Notes under the pieces: generated by a model
Seen by the model: the letters and a program-made list of their open reading frames with translations, nothing else
The model's database searches: none
What the model was told of the DNA's origin: nothing
Source of the DNA: an uncultured Clostridia bacterium
GTDB taxonomy: Bacteria > Bacillota > Clostridia > Christensenellales > CAG-314
Length of the DNA: 64,000 nucleotides
Assembly (NCBI GenBank): GCA_947570215.1
Contig: CANOTO010000003.1
Span: 1 to 64,000 of the forward strand
Reading direction: 5' to 3'
Shown here: in pieces, positions 53,238 to 61,600 of the stretch
Layout of the letters: each line of letters starts with the position of its first letter
Position numbering within the stretch: the stretch's first letter is position 1
Program-made: the position numbers and the translations under genes

Positions 53238-54692
53238 ATGGCGTTTTGCGAAAAGGAAAAACAACTTATATACGACGGATATACGGTTGTCGACAACAAG
53301 TTTTTTATAAACTATCTGCCCGACGCGCCGGAAAAGGTCGTATCCGTTTACCTGCTCGGTCTGGCGCTGTCCGACAGCAACGGCAGCGACAACTCCTGCG
53401 AAACCATTGCGGAACGACTGAATATTACTTGCGACGACGTAATGGCTTCGTATCAGTATTGGGAAGAATTGGGGTTGGTGCATATAATACACGACGCGTC
53501 GCCGAGAGTAATGTATCTTCCTATCCGAAGTTCGGCAAGCGCGCTGAAAAAGGTCAAGCCGTCCAAATACAAAAAATTCTCGATTGAAATTCAAGACCTG
53601 TTCGCCGGCGGACGTACCATAAATACAGCCGAATACTACGAATACTATATGTTCCTTGAAAACACCACCTTCGAGCAGGAAGCTTTACTTGCGGTAGCAA
53701 AATACTGCATAGCGTTAAAGGGCAACACGATAGGTTACCAATACGTTTTGGCAGTGGCGCGTAACGAGCTTACGCGCGGAGCCACCACTCTTGCGCTTGT
53801 ATCCGAACACCTTAACTGCCAGCAAAAGTACGACGAAGATTTGAAACTGGTGTTCAAGGCGCTAAAGCTGACGCGGAAGTTCGAACACTCCGACAGGGAA
53901 TACTACGACAAGTGGCAGGATTACGGCTTTACGCAGGACGTTATTCTGTCCGTTGCCAAAAGCTGCAAATCGGGCGGAATGACGGCGCTGGACAGCAGAC
54001 TGACCGAGTATTACAAACGCAGAGCAATGTCCGTAAAAGAAATTTCCGACTATGAAGAATGTAAAACCCGTACTTACGAATTAGCGAAAGAAATAAACAA
54101 AACAATAGGCGTTTACTACCAAAGCGTAGATATTGTAGTAGACGAATATGTAACGGACTGGCAGAATAAAGGATACGAAAGGGAAACGTTATTAGCGATA
54201 GCCAAGTACTGCTTTAGGAGCGGTATACGTACGTTAAACGGTATGGCTTCGGTAATAGATAAGCTGTACCGCAACGGAATAACCACGCTGAACGCACTGG
54301 AAAGATACCTTGCGGAACTGTCCTACAAGGACGAGCTTATACGTAATATCCTTGTCAAATGCGGCTTGGACAGGCGCGTTACACAAAACGACAGAATGCT
54401 GTTCAACACCTGGACAACCGTTTGGAAAACACCCTACGACGTTATAGAATACGCCGCGGAGCTTTCCGCAGGTACCAACGCGCCCGCGGCATACGTAAAC
54501 AGGATTCTGTCCGACTACAAGCAGCACGGCATAACGACGAAAGAACAAGCCCAAAACTACAAAGCCAATCAAGCGAAATCCGCCGCAACCGCCGCCAAGG
54601 TACTGGTAGGCGGCAGAGATATGGAACGCAGACAATATACCGACGAAGAAATCAACGCGCTGTTTACCGCGCTGGACGAAACGGGGGACTAA
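53238..54692 (+). CDS. DnaD-like replication initiation protein with three DnaD (DnaB_2) repeats
   Basis: 484 residues. The N-terminal winged-helix part (FFINYLPDAPEKVVSVYLLG) is typical of DnaD. It is followed by three C-terminal-type DnaD domains, each with a W-centred motif: KWQDYGFTQDVILSVAK near residue 225, DWQNKGYERETLLAIAK near 306 and TWTTVWKTPYDVIEYAA near 390. DnaD proteins bind DNA and help load the replicative helicase. GAAGG lies 8 nt before the ATG. The stop overlaps the next ATG (TAATG), coupling it to the DnaC-like loader. Upstream, 53047-53237 is the divergent promoter region; I found no clear boxes there. Confidence 0.88.
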   Translation: MAFCEKEKQLIYDGYTVVDNKFFINYLPDAPEKVVSVYLLGLALSDSNGSDNSCETIAERLNITCDDVMASYQYWEELGLVHIIHDASPRVMYLPIRSSASALKKVKPSKYKKFSIEIQDLFAGGRTINTAEYYEYYMFLENTTFEQEALLAVAKYCIALKGNTIGYQYVLAVARNELTRGATTLALVSEHLNCQQKYDEDLKLVFKALKLTRKFEHSDREYYDKWQDYGFTQDVILSVAKSCKSGGMTALDSRLTEYYKRRAMSVKEISDYEECKTRTYELAKEINKTIGVYYQSVDIVVDEYVTDWQNKGYERETLLAIAKYCFRSGIRTLNGMASVIDKLYRNGITTLNALERYLAELSYKDELIRNILVKCGLDRRVTQNDRMLFNTWTTVWKTPYDVIEYAAELSAGTNAPAAYVNRILSDYKQHGITTKEQAQNYKANQAKSAATAAKVLVGGRDMERRQYTDEEINALFTALDETGD

Positions 54693-55591
54693 TGAACAAA
54701 CAAGAATTGCTGCAAAAAGCCAAGCGCAATATAGACGAACGCCGCTACAAGGCGGAAGAACAATGCGACAACACGCTTATAACGCTACGGACGAATACCG
54801 AATACCGCGTAAGCGAACGCAATCTACGCCAAGCGCAGGTCAATTACTCCATGTGCGACGAACAGCGTAAAAGCGACCTTAAAAAGCTGCTTGACCAACG
54901 CAAATCGGAAATGATGAGCGTGCTTACAAAGCTGAATGTAGACGAGAAAACACTGCGCCCGCAATACGCTTGCGAGCTTTGTCAGGATACAGGATACATT
55001 AATAACGCAATGTGCCGCTGCCTACATAACGAGTTGATTAGACTGTTGACGGCAGAAAGCAACGTTATGAATACCGAGTTCACATTTGAAAATTCTTCGG
55101 AAAAGGATAAACACAATTTAGCGGTTTACAAAAGCGCCAAGCAAGCTTGCGCGGACGGTAAAAACGTTTTGATTACGGGCAACACAGGTTCGGGCAAAAC
55201 CTATTTACTAACGGCTTGCGCAAACAAGCTTATTTCGGAAAGCAAAAGCGTGCTGTTTATGACAGCGTACGCGCTAAACGAAACTTTTCTCGAAGCGCAT
55301 TTGTCCGACTACGCCGTAAGCCAAGCTATTCTCGAAGCGATAACGGACGCCGATGCGCTGATAATAGACGACCTTGGCGCGGAAATAGTTTACAAAAACG
55401 TCACGGCGGAATATTTGTTCGCAGTGCTTAACGAACGCATTGCGCGCCGCAAACAGACCTTTATAAGTACCAATCTTACCCTTGCCGATATCCGCGACAG
55501 GTACGACGAACGCATATTTTCGCGGCTGGTAGACCAAAGCTCCACCGTTGTGGCTCAGCTTACTGGCGCAGACAAAAGGTTGGTAAAATAA
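54692..55591 (+). CDS. DnaC/DnaI-type helicase loader ATPase
   Basis: 299 residues of the IstB/DnaC AAA+ group. A coiled N-terminal region leads to a zinc-binding cluster (CELC and CRC, about residues 92-110). Walker A GNTGSGKT is near residue 164, Walker B LIIDDLG near 226, sensor-I FISTNLT near 258 and the arginine-finger region ERIFSRL near 274. It should load DnaB helicase with the DnaD-like partner. No transposase is nearby, which argues against IstB. The ATG at 54692 has GGGGG upstream, and the longer open frame to 54359 lies in the DnaD gene. Confidence 0.9.
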   Translation: MNKQELLQKAKRNIDERRYKAEEQCDNTLITLRTNTEYRVSERNLRQAQVNYSMCDEQRKSDLKKLLDQRKSEMMSVLTKLNVDEKTLRPQYACELCQDTGYINNAMCRCLHNELIRLLTAESNVMNTEFTFENSSEKDKHNLAVYKSAKQACADGKNVLITGNTGSGKTYLLTACANKLISESKSVLFMTAYALNETFLEAHLSDYAVSQAILEAITDADALIIDDLGAEIVYKNVTAEYLFAVLNERIARRKQTFISTNLTLADIRDRYDERIFSRLVDQSSTVVAQLTGADKRLVK

Positions 55592-55686
55592 AGTCGGATA
55601 TTAGGCGTAATTTATCAACTCGGGAAAATAAGACGAATTTTATATTAAAAATTTGCAAAAAATATAATTAAAATCGTCTAACCCTA

Positions 55687-55715
55687 TTGAAATTACGCTT
55701 TTTTTATGCTATAAT
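55687..55715 (+). promoter_or_regulatory. Promoter of the uORF-mgtC unit
   Basis: -35 TTGAAA (55687-55692), 17-bp spacer, extended -10 TGC-TATAAT (55710-55715). Start near 55722, leader about 80 nt. Bases 55592-55686 show nothing else. Confidence 0.8.
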
Positions 55716-55743
55716 GTCGCAGACACAAAACAAAAGGGACAAA

Positions 55744-55800
55744 ATGCCACGCGAGACGTATGGAAATGCGGCTTCCGTCGGCATAATTTTTTGGAGATAG
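55744..55800 (+). CDS. 18-codon upstream ORF, candidate mgtC leader peptide
   Basis: ATG at 55744 with AAGGGA 4-5 nt upstream encodes MPRETYGNAASVGIIFWR and stops at TAG 55798-55800, two bases before the mgtC ATG. The GGAG site of mgtC lies inside its last codons, so ribosomes on the uORF must affect mgtC initiation. The ORF ends form a stem (ATGCC/GGCAT) around an inner GGAA/TTCC hairpin. Salmonella mgtC is controlled by leader ORFs, but this peptide shows no sequence similarity that I can see. Confidence 0.45.
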   Translation: MPRETYGNAASVGIIFWR

Positions 55801-55802
55801 AA

Positions 55803-56498
55803 ATGTATAACGCTTTGGCGTTTGTCAAAAGCATATCGAACTTCTTCGACGAGCTTACTTGGTGGCAAACGGAACTTATTTTTTTGTTACGAATAGCTAT
55901 AGGCGGTCTGCTTGGATTGGCGATAGGTATCGAACGCACGCGCCGTCAAAAGGAAGCGGGCATGGGCACGCATTTTACCGTGGGACTTGCTTCGGCCTTG
56001 TTTACCTGCATAGGCTATGCGTTCGACGAATTCGGCGACGCCGCCCGTATTGCTGCGCAAGTTGTTACCGGTATCGGTTTCTTGGGAGCCGGCATAATTT
56101 TCTTCCGCAGAGAAAGCTTGCACGGACTCACCACCGCCGCAATCATATGGTGTACTGCCGCAATAGGTATGTGCTGCGGTACGGGTATGTATATTTTGGC
56201 AAGCGTATGCGCGCTGCTGGTTATTATAGTGCAGCTTATTCTGCACACCAAGCCCTTCAAAAAACACGGTCAGCGCTTACTGCTTGTGCGGTTTTACAAC
56301 TCCGACGAGCTGCAAAAAACACTGCAAATGTTTTTCGGCATAACGCAATTCCACCGTTACAAAATCACGCGCGTGGACAGTCGTTTGGTAGTAGAAGCCG
56401 TTATACGCCCCAACCAAAACTATCACGCGGAGAAAATAAACAGTTTTATCGAAAATAACGACGAAATGATTTCCATAGAAAGATTGGAAGACCTATAA
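55803..56498 (+). CDS. mgtC: MgtC/SapB-family membrane protein
   Basis: 231 residues. Four to five membrane segments hold the family blocks FLLRIAIGGLLGLAIGIER, GMGTHFTVGLASALF and VVTGIGFLGAGIIF. The cytoplasmic C-terminal ACT-like domain follows (about residues 150-231). MgtC proteins support growth in low magnesium and virulence in several pathogens by acting on F-type ATPase or other targets. The start at 55803 has GGAG 6 nt upstream. The gene has a promoter, a short upstream ORF and a strong terminator. Confidence 0.9.
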   Translation: MYNALAFVKSISNFFDELTWWQTELIFLLRIAIGGLLGLAIGIERTRRQKEAGMGTHFTVGLASALFTCIGYAFDEFGDAARIAAQVVTGIGFLGAGIIFFRRESLHGLTTAAIIWCTAAIGMCCGTGMYILASVCALLVIIVQLILHTKPFKKHGQRLLLVRFYNSDELQKTLQMFFGITQFHRYKITRVDSRLVVEAVIRPNQNYHAEKINSFIENNDEMISIERLEDL

Positions 56499-56508
56499 AA
56501 AATAATGC

Positions 56509-56543
56509 AAAACGGCGTTCGAAAAATTTCGAACGCCGTTTTT
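56509..56543. terminator. Bidirectional terminator between mgtC and the HAD gene
   Basis: A 16-bp perfect stem (56509-56524 with 56527-56542) closes on a two-base loop, effectively a shortened tetraloop stem, with U-runs on both strands. Confidence 0.88.
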
Positions 56544-56613
56544 GATGCAAACTATACCAAAGATATTAAAGTGTAAGATAATCAGCGTTTTGGCGACCGT
56601 CCACACGGATTTA

Positions 56614-57396
56614 TTATTCTTCGGGGATATCGCCTACGCCGTTGAGTATCAAACGCGGACGGAACGGAAACCGCGCAACCGTATCGCGCGAAGACACTCC
56701 GGAAAGCACCAAAATGGAATCCAGTCCGCTTTCGATAGCGGCAATAATGTCCGTATCCATACGGTCGCCGATCATCGCCACGTCGGGCGAATGAATGCCA
56801 GCCTTGTGAAAACGTGACATAGCCGCGCGCATCATAAGCGGATTGGGCTTGCCTACATAGTATGCCTTGCGGTTTGTGGCGTATTCGATGGGAGCTACCA
56901 ACGCTTTGCAAGCGGGGATTTGCCCGTGTTCCGTGGGAGTTGTAATATCCGAGTTAGTGCCGATAAGCAACGCCCCGCGGTTGACGAGCTTAGTGGCTTT
57001 TTTTATACTTTCGAAGTTGTAGTTTTCCGTTTCACCGACTACTACGTATTCGGGGTCTACGTCGTTAATGGTAATACCTACGTCGTACAATGCGTTGGTA
57101 AGTCCCGCGTCGCCTATTACGTACGCCGTTGACGCGCCCTGCATCTTGAGAAAGCTTGCCGTTGCAAGCGCAGCGGTATGAAAATTACGTTCTTCCACCT
57201 TCAACCCCATACGCGCCAGCTTTTGCTGCAACTCCTTGGGGGACTTTTGACTGTTGTTTGTTAAAAACAAAAATTCTTTGTTATTCTTGTGTAGCCAATC
57301 TACGAACTTCTTTACGCCGTCCAGCAAAGTATTGCCGTGATATATAACGCCGTCCATATCGCAGATAAAGCCTTTTTTACTTCTTAATGTGTCCAT
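56614..57396 (-). CDS. HAD-IIA family phosphatase (NagD-like)
   Basis: 260 residues. HAD motif I is FICDMDGVIYHGN (nucleophile Asp near residue 13), motif II FLTNNSQKSP, motif III with the Lys in YVGKPNPLMM, and motif IV AMIGDRMDTDI. A C2 cap of the NagD/AraL type lies between motifs II and III. Relatives dephosphorylate nucleotides, sugar phosphates or glycerol phosphate. The start at 57396 has GGAG 7 nt upstream; the ATG at 57402 is too close to it. No operon partner. Confidence 0.92.
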   Translation of the reverse strand: MDTLRSKKGFICDMDGVIYHGNTLLDGVKKFVDWLHKNNKEFLFLTNNSQKSPKELQQKLARMGLKVEERNFHTAALATASFLKMQGASTAYVIGDAGLTNALYDVGITINDVDPEYVVVGETENYNFESIKKATKLVNRGALLIGTNSDITTPTEHGQIPACKALVAPIEYATNRKAYYVGKPNPLMMRAAMSRFHKAGIHSPDVAMIGDRMDTDIIAAIESGLDSILVLSGVSSRDTVARFPFRPRLILNGVGDIPEE

Positions 57397-57450
57397 ATAC
57401 ATTCTCCTATAACATAATTCTGCAAACTATACGGACAAACTATACGCAAT

Positions 57451-57480
57451 AAAAAAAGAAAAACGCCCCGTACTCGGGGC
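57451..57480 (-). terminator. Terminator of tRNA-Ser
   Basis: A 6-bp stem (GCCCCG / CGGGGC, loop of 4) is followed by a long U-rich run (GTTTTTCTTTTTTT) on the minus strand, 55 nt after the tRNA. Confidence 0.85.
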
Positions 57481-57535
57481 AGTCATTCCGACCAAATGAC
57501 AAATATTCAATTGAACGCAGTCATTTAGGCTGTAT

Positions 57536-57626
57536 TGGCGGAGAAAGAGGGATTTGAACCCTCGCTACGCTTACACGTACTACACCCTTAGCAGGGGCGC
57601 CCCTTCGGCCACTTGGGTATTTCTCC
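57536..57626 (-). tRNA. tRNA-Ser(GCU)
   Basis: 91 nt including an encoded CCA. The acceptor stem is GGAGAAA/TTTCTCC. The anticodon loop is CTGCTAA with anticodon GCU, and a long variable arm follows, as in class II tRNA-Ser. The T-loop reads GGGTTCAAATCCC. Confidence 0.95.
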
Positions 57627-57663
57627 GTATCCGGTATGCTTGTCAATATTCGCTTGCGTAAGT

Positions 57664-57692
57664 ATTCTATCATAAATTTGTGCGTAAGTAAA
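57664..57692 (-). promoter_or_regulatory. Promoter of tRNA-Ser
   Basis: Minus-strand -35 TTTACT (57692-57687), 17-bp spacer, extended -10 TGA-TAGAAT (57669-57664). The 5' leader of the precursor is about 30 nt. Confidence 0.65.
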
Positions 57693-57765
57693 GTTATTTG
57701 AACGCATTAACGCCAAACTTTTATTAAAAGACCAATAATTTGACTTAAAAACATATTGAAATTTA

Positions 57766-57794
57766 TTGACAAAAGTTTACGTAAGTGGTAATAT
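57766..57794 (+). promoter_or_regulatory. Promoter of tRNA-Asn
   Basis: -35 TTGACA (57766-57771), 17-bp spacer, extended -10 TGG-TAATAT (57789-57794). Confidence 0.7.
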
Positions 57795-57821
57795 ACATAA
57801 GCAGTACAAAAACTGCAATAT

Positions 57822-57897
57822 TCCTCTATAGCTCAGTCGGTAGAGCATGCGGCTGTTAACCGCAGGGTCGTTGGTTCGAGTCCAACTGGGGGAGCCA
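57822..57897 (+). tRNA. tRNA-Asn(GUU)
   Basis: 76 nt including an encoded CCA. The acceptor arms TCCTCTA and TGGGGGA pair with G-U wobbles. The anticodon loop CTGTTAA gives GUU. The D-loop (AGCTCAGTCGGTAGAGC) and the T-arm GTTGGTTCGAGTCCAAC are standard. Confidence 0.96.
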
Positions 57898-57898
57898 C

Positions 57899-57934
57899 AA
57901 GACACTGATTATTTCAATCAGTGTCTTTTTGTTT
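57899..57934 (+). terminator. Terminator of tRNA-Asn
   Basis: A 12-bp perfect stem (AAGACACTGATT / AATCAGTGTCTT, loop of 5) and U-run begin 2 nt after the CCA end. Confidence 0.92.
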
Positions 57935-58013
57935 GCAAATTATATTATCCGCGAGCATGCGCCGAATACGGCAAAGCGAACGGCGTTTTTTACGATATTG
58001 CCAAATACAAATA

Positions 58014-58045
58014 AAAATCCACCGCCAAAACTGTCGGTGGATTTT
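58014..58045 (-). terminator. Terminator of the InlB-repeat/lipoprotein operon
   Basis: An 11-bp perfect stem (AAAATCCACCG / CGGTGGATTTT, loop of 10) lies 44 nt after the lipoprotein stop, with U residues following on the minus strand. Confidence 0.8.
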
Positions 58046-58089
58046 GTATAATAAATTGCTTAACAAACGCATAAAAACATGCTTACGTC

Positions 58090-58617
58090 TTAGTACGCGT
58101 ACGTAGTTTCGATTGCTACGGCGTTGCCGTTCGAAGACGTGTAGTTTACTGTAAGCTTAATCACCTTTCCGTCCTGCGCAAGCATCTCAACTGCCGCGTC
58201 GCCCGTAACCTTGGAGGATTCGATACCGAACGCTGTTTGAAGCTTATTGTTGACAACCGTGCCCTTCAAAGACGACCCGTTATCCGTAACGGCGGAAAGA
58301 GTATCCGCATCAAGCTTGGCAATGCCTTCGCCGCGGGTGATATCCTTGGTTTCCGTAGTTTCGGTAAATGCTTCCGCCGCGGACGAATCGTTGAGAATCT
58401 TCGTTTCGATAGTAAGCTTACCCGAAGCAAAATTGTAGGTAAGCGTTTCTTCGGCAACGGTTGCTTCGCCGTTTTTTACGGTAATCTTCTGCACTACGTT
58501 ATTCGCGTCCTTTACGCCTTGATACATTTGCAAAACGGCGGAATCCTTACAGGCGGCAAAGCAGCAAACCGTAACTGCAAGCAATACCGCCAATACCAAT
58601 AATAACTTTTTATTCAT
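58090..58617 (-). CDS. Small lipoprotein of unknown function
   Basis: 175 residues. A clear lipoprotein signal peptide ends CCFAAC (Cys about residue 23). The mature part is beta-rich with repeated short strands (VQKITVKNGEATVAEETLTY, GKLTIETKI) and resembles no family I know. Its ATG overlaps the stop of the InlB-repeat protein gene by one base (TAATG), so the two are translationally coupled and probably act together at the cell surface. Confidence 0.8.
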   Translation of the reverse strand: MNKKLLLVLAVLLAVTVCCFAACKDSAVLQMYQGVKDANNVVQKITVKNGEATVAEETLTYNFASGKLTIETKILNDSSAAEAFTETTETKDITRGEGIAKLDADTLSAVTDNGSSLKGTVVNNKLQTAFGIESSKVTGDAAVEMLAQDGKVIKLTVNYTSSNGNAVAIETTYAY

Positions 58618-61600
58618 TATCTAATCCCCCTTTTAAGAACGAACGCCAACGCCGCAAGGGACGTCATTGCCGCAACAGCCGCGCCGATTTTTGCAACGGC
58701 AAGCGCCGCGCCTGCGGTCTGCGCCGTTTCAAGGTCGGCAGCAGCTCCGCTTACAAGCGCTTTTAGTCCCGCCTTGGCATTGTTGTAAGCCGTAAGGTCC
58801 ACTTGGGCTTTTTCGTCGGCGGTAAGCGCGCTAAGCGCCGTATCTGCCGCTTTTAGCTGATTGAACAACGCTTCGCCCTTTTTGCCGTCGAGAGCGGATA
58901 CGGCGGCTTTTGCAGCGTCTACCTTGCTCTTGCTTGCAGCAAGTTGATCCACCGCCGCTTTTGCAATGTTTAACGCTTCGTCAATAGCTTCGACGGTCTT
59001 GGCTTGTGCGATTCCGTTTGCAGGAACTTCCACTCCCTTGCTAAGCGCGTACGCGGCAAGAGTTTGCGTTGCGGTAACGCGGGCGGATACGATATTTTCC
59101 ATACTTTGCTTCGCCGTATTAAACGCGCTAAGCACCGCTTGTTCGGTAGTTGCGACCGAAATACCGTTTGCGGGAACGTCAAGACCGTTCGCCGCGGCAT
59201 AATCGGTTAATTCCTGTATTTTAGCCGTTTTAAGCGCGTTCAAGCCTTCAGTCGTTATTTCCCATACTGCCGACAAAGTCGCGTCGCGCGACGGCATAGG
59301 AATGTAATATTTTCTATCGGAACTGTCATATTGCCAGCTGACCGATTGTCCGTCCAACGTCCAACCGATAAATTTGTAACCGCTTCTTGTAGGATCTTCG
59401 GGTTTAATAATCCATTGATTTGCAATAAGCTTACTCGTCGAAAGCGAAGAATCTCCGCCGAGATCGATTGTCAATGTATATTCAATCGATTGCCATACCG
59501 CAGTCAGAGTTGGGTTAGTATCCGGCATAGTTGTAAATTCGTATTCGTTTCCGTTGAGTACCCATTTGACGAAGGTGGCGCCTTCCTTAGTGGGAGTAGC
59601 AGGAGCAGTTACCGCCGCGCCGAATACCGCCTTGATAGGAGCAATCGCGCTTCCGCCGCCCGTATTAAACGAAATGGTATATTCGATTGCGCGGTAGGTA
59701 GCCCTGTATTCGTTATCCTTGATTGCGGTTATTTCGTCGGAAGTAGATCTTACCGTATCTTCGTTTTTAACGTCCCACCAAGATATAGTAAAGTGCGCCT
59801 TGATAACTTCTATTCCGTCGCCTTCTTCGGGATGTTCGAGTTGTTCTACAAGTCCGTCGATGGAGAATTTCGTCCCCTTTTCTATGTTAAACTCGTACGG
59901 AATATCGTTAATCTTCAATGTGATAACCCACCAGTTGGGAGTCCATATAGCGTACAGCGTACAATCGGAATCGACCTTTCCGTTAGGTTCGTAAACCTTA
60001 TCGCCGCCTTCTTCCGTCGCCCAGCCTGACATAACGTACATTTTACGCGTTACGTTTGTGGGCAGTGTGTATTCCGTTCCTTGAGCAAGCGTACGCGTAA
60101 CGTCGGGGACGTCATTGCCTTCGTCATCCTTAAAGCCGTACTTCAGCACAACCGTATAAGCATCGGCAGCTTTCGCCCACAATTCGGTATTATTGTCAAC
60201 GGTAAGACTATATACTTGCTTGGTCATTTCCGAATCGCTAAACAATCCTTGGAAAATTTTGTTTGCCACTTCAAAGCCCACTTCTTCGAATAAAACCGAC
60301 GGACTGCCGATGAACGTTCCGACAGTTTTTTCTATCGTCTTAGTTTCTCCAGCAAAATGTATGGTAATTGTAGCCTTGTCCGTCCATACGGCAGTAAAAG
60401 TAACGTCGCCGTTAACTGTGTAGTTTACGCCCGCATTGTGGATGGTCGTTCCGTCGCTCCACCCCACGAACAAATGCTTGGCGTACGTCATATCCGTTGC
60501 AAGAGGCAACGTGATAACGCTTTCTTCCGCCACAGTTCTGTCATCATACAATGTAGACTCGTCATTCAACGTTGCTCCGCCCAAATCGAAATGAACGGTT
60601 CTCATTGTAGCATAGTGAACGGTTAGTACTATGTTGGGGAAATTATCGGAATTCTTGTTGATACTAATCGTCGTAAGGCTGTACTCATCGCCGTGGGCGG
60701 ACGTGAAGCTTTGAACGGCAGAGCCTTGGGGGATAGTTCCGTGAAATTCCGCATTGCTTAAATCCAACGAAACAGAGCTTGCGCTGCTGCTTACGTTTAC
60801 CGTATGAGTTTTGTAAACGGTTCCGTCTTCCGTTTGGAAGGTTGCGGTAAATACATCGCCGAATACAGCTACAAGCTCGACGTTGTAGTTATCTATTCTG
60901 TAACGCTCGCTCGTTGAAGACTGCCAAGGCAACGTTACGTATTGCGTTGAGTAATCGAAGTCTGTGCCGCCTATGTAATACTTAGAATTGTTATACTCGT
61001 TATAAATACTGTTTGTAATCCACTTTTGGAAAACTTTGCCCTCGGGAGCTTCCGGTATTGTTACTCCGTTATCGGCAAACTTGTAGGTGAACTCTGCAGT
61101 ACCCTTAGTGCGCGTCTTCTCCATATAAACTTGGTCGCCGACCTTGAACGTAAGCGTGAATCCGTCGAATTGCCAAACGGCGGTAAATACGATTTCGTCC
61201 ATTTGCTCACTGTCTTTGACAAATTCTTCGCTGAGTTTGTACGACTTGCTTTGACTGGACGTATTCGTTAAATCTGCCAAGTAACTCTTTCCGTTGTTGC
61301 AAGTCCATCCCGCGAAAACATATCCGCCGGCTTTCGTAGGCATTTTAGCGGCATCGTAACTCGAATAGTGAGTATATAAAGTATATGAATCTGTCGGTCT
61401 TTTTGTTTCGTTTTTGAAATTTGTATGTGCACTGGTAGGAGCTACGCCGCCGTTCCAGTCGTATACAATTTTTATTCCTTTTACGAAAAGGGGTATTACG
61501 GTAATATCCGATGTGGGTTTATACCACGTGTAGTTTGTAATTTTTTCTCCTGTATCAGCCATCGCCCAACCGTCGAACATATATCCGTCCGGATCGGCCG

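Noticed and set aside
54359..54691. N-terminal extension of the DnaC-like frame
   Set aside because: It overlaps the DnaD gene out of frame and has a low-complexity Arg-rich translation.
54692..55591. IstB transposition helper
   Set aside because: There is no transposase or terminal repeat nearby, and the partner is DnaD-like.
55716..55802. Magnesium riboswitch before mgtC
   Set aside because: The leader is about 80 nt and is filled by the uORF, too short for known Mg2+ sensors (M-box).
58620..58626. Other short C/G runs (five to six bases) as phase-variation tracts
   Set aside because: G5 runs such as those before oppC, rpsE and the DnaC-like gene sit at Shine-Dalgarno distance and are too short to slip often.
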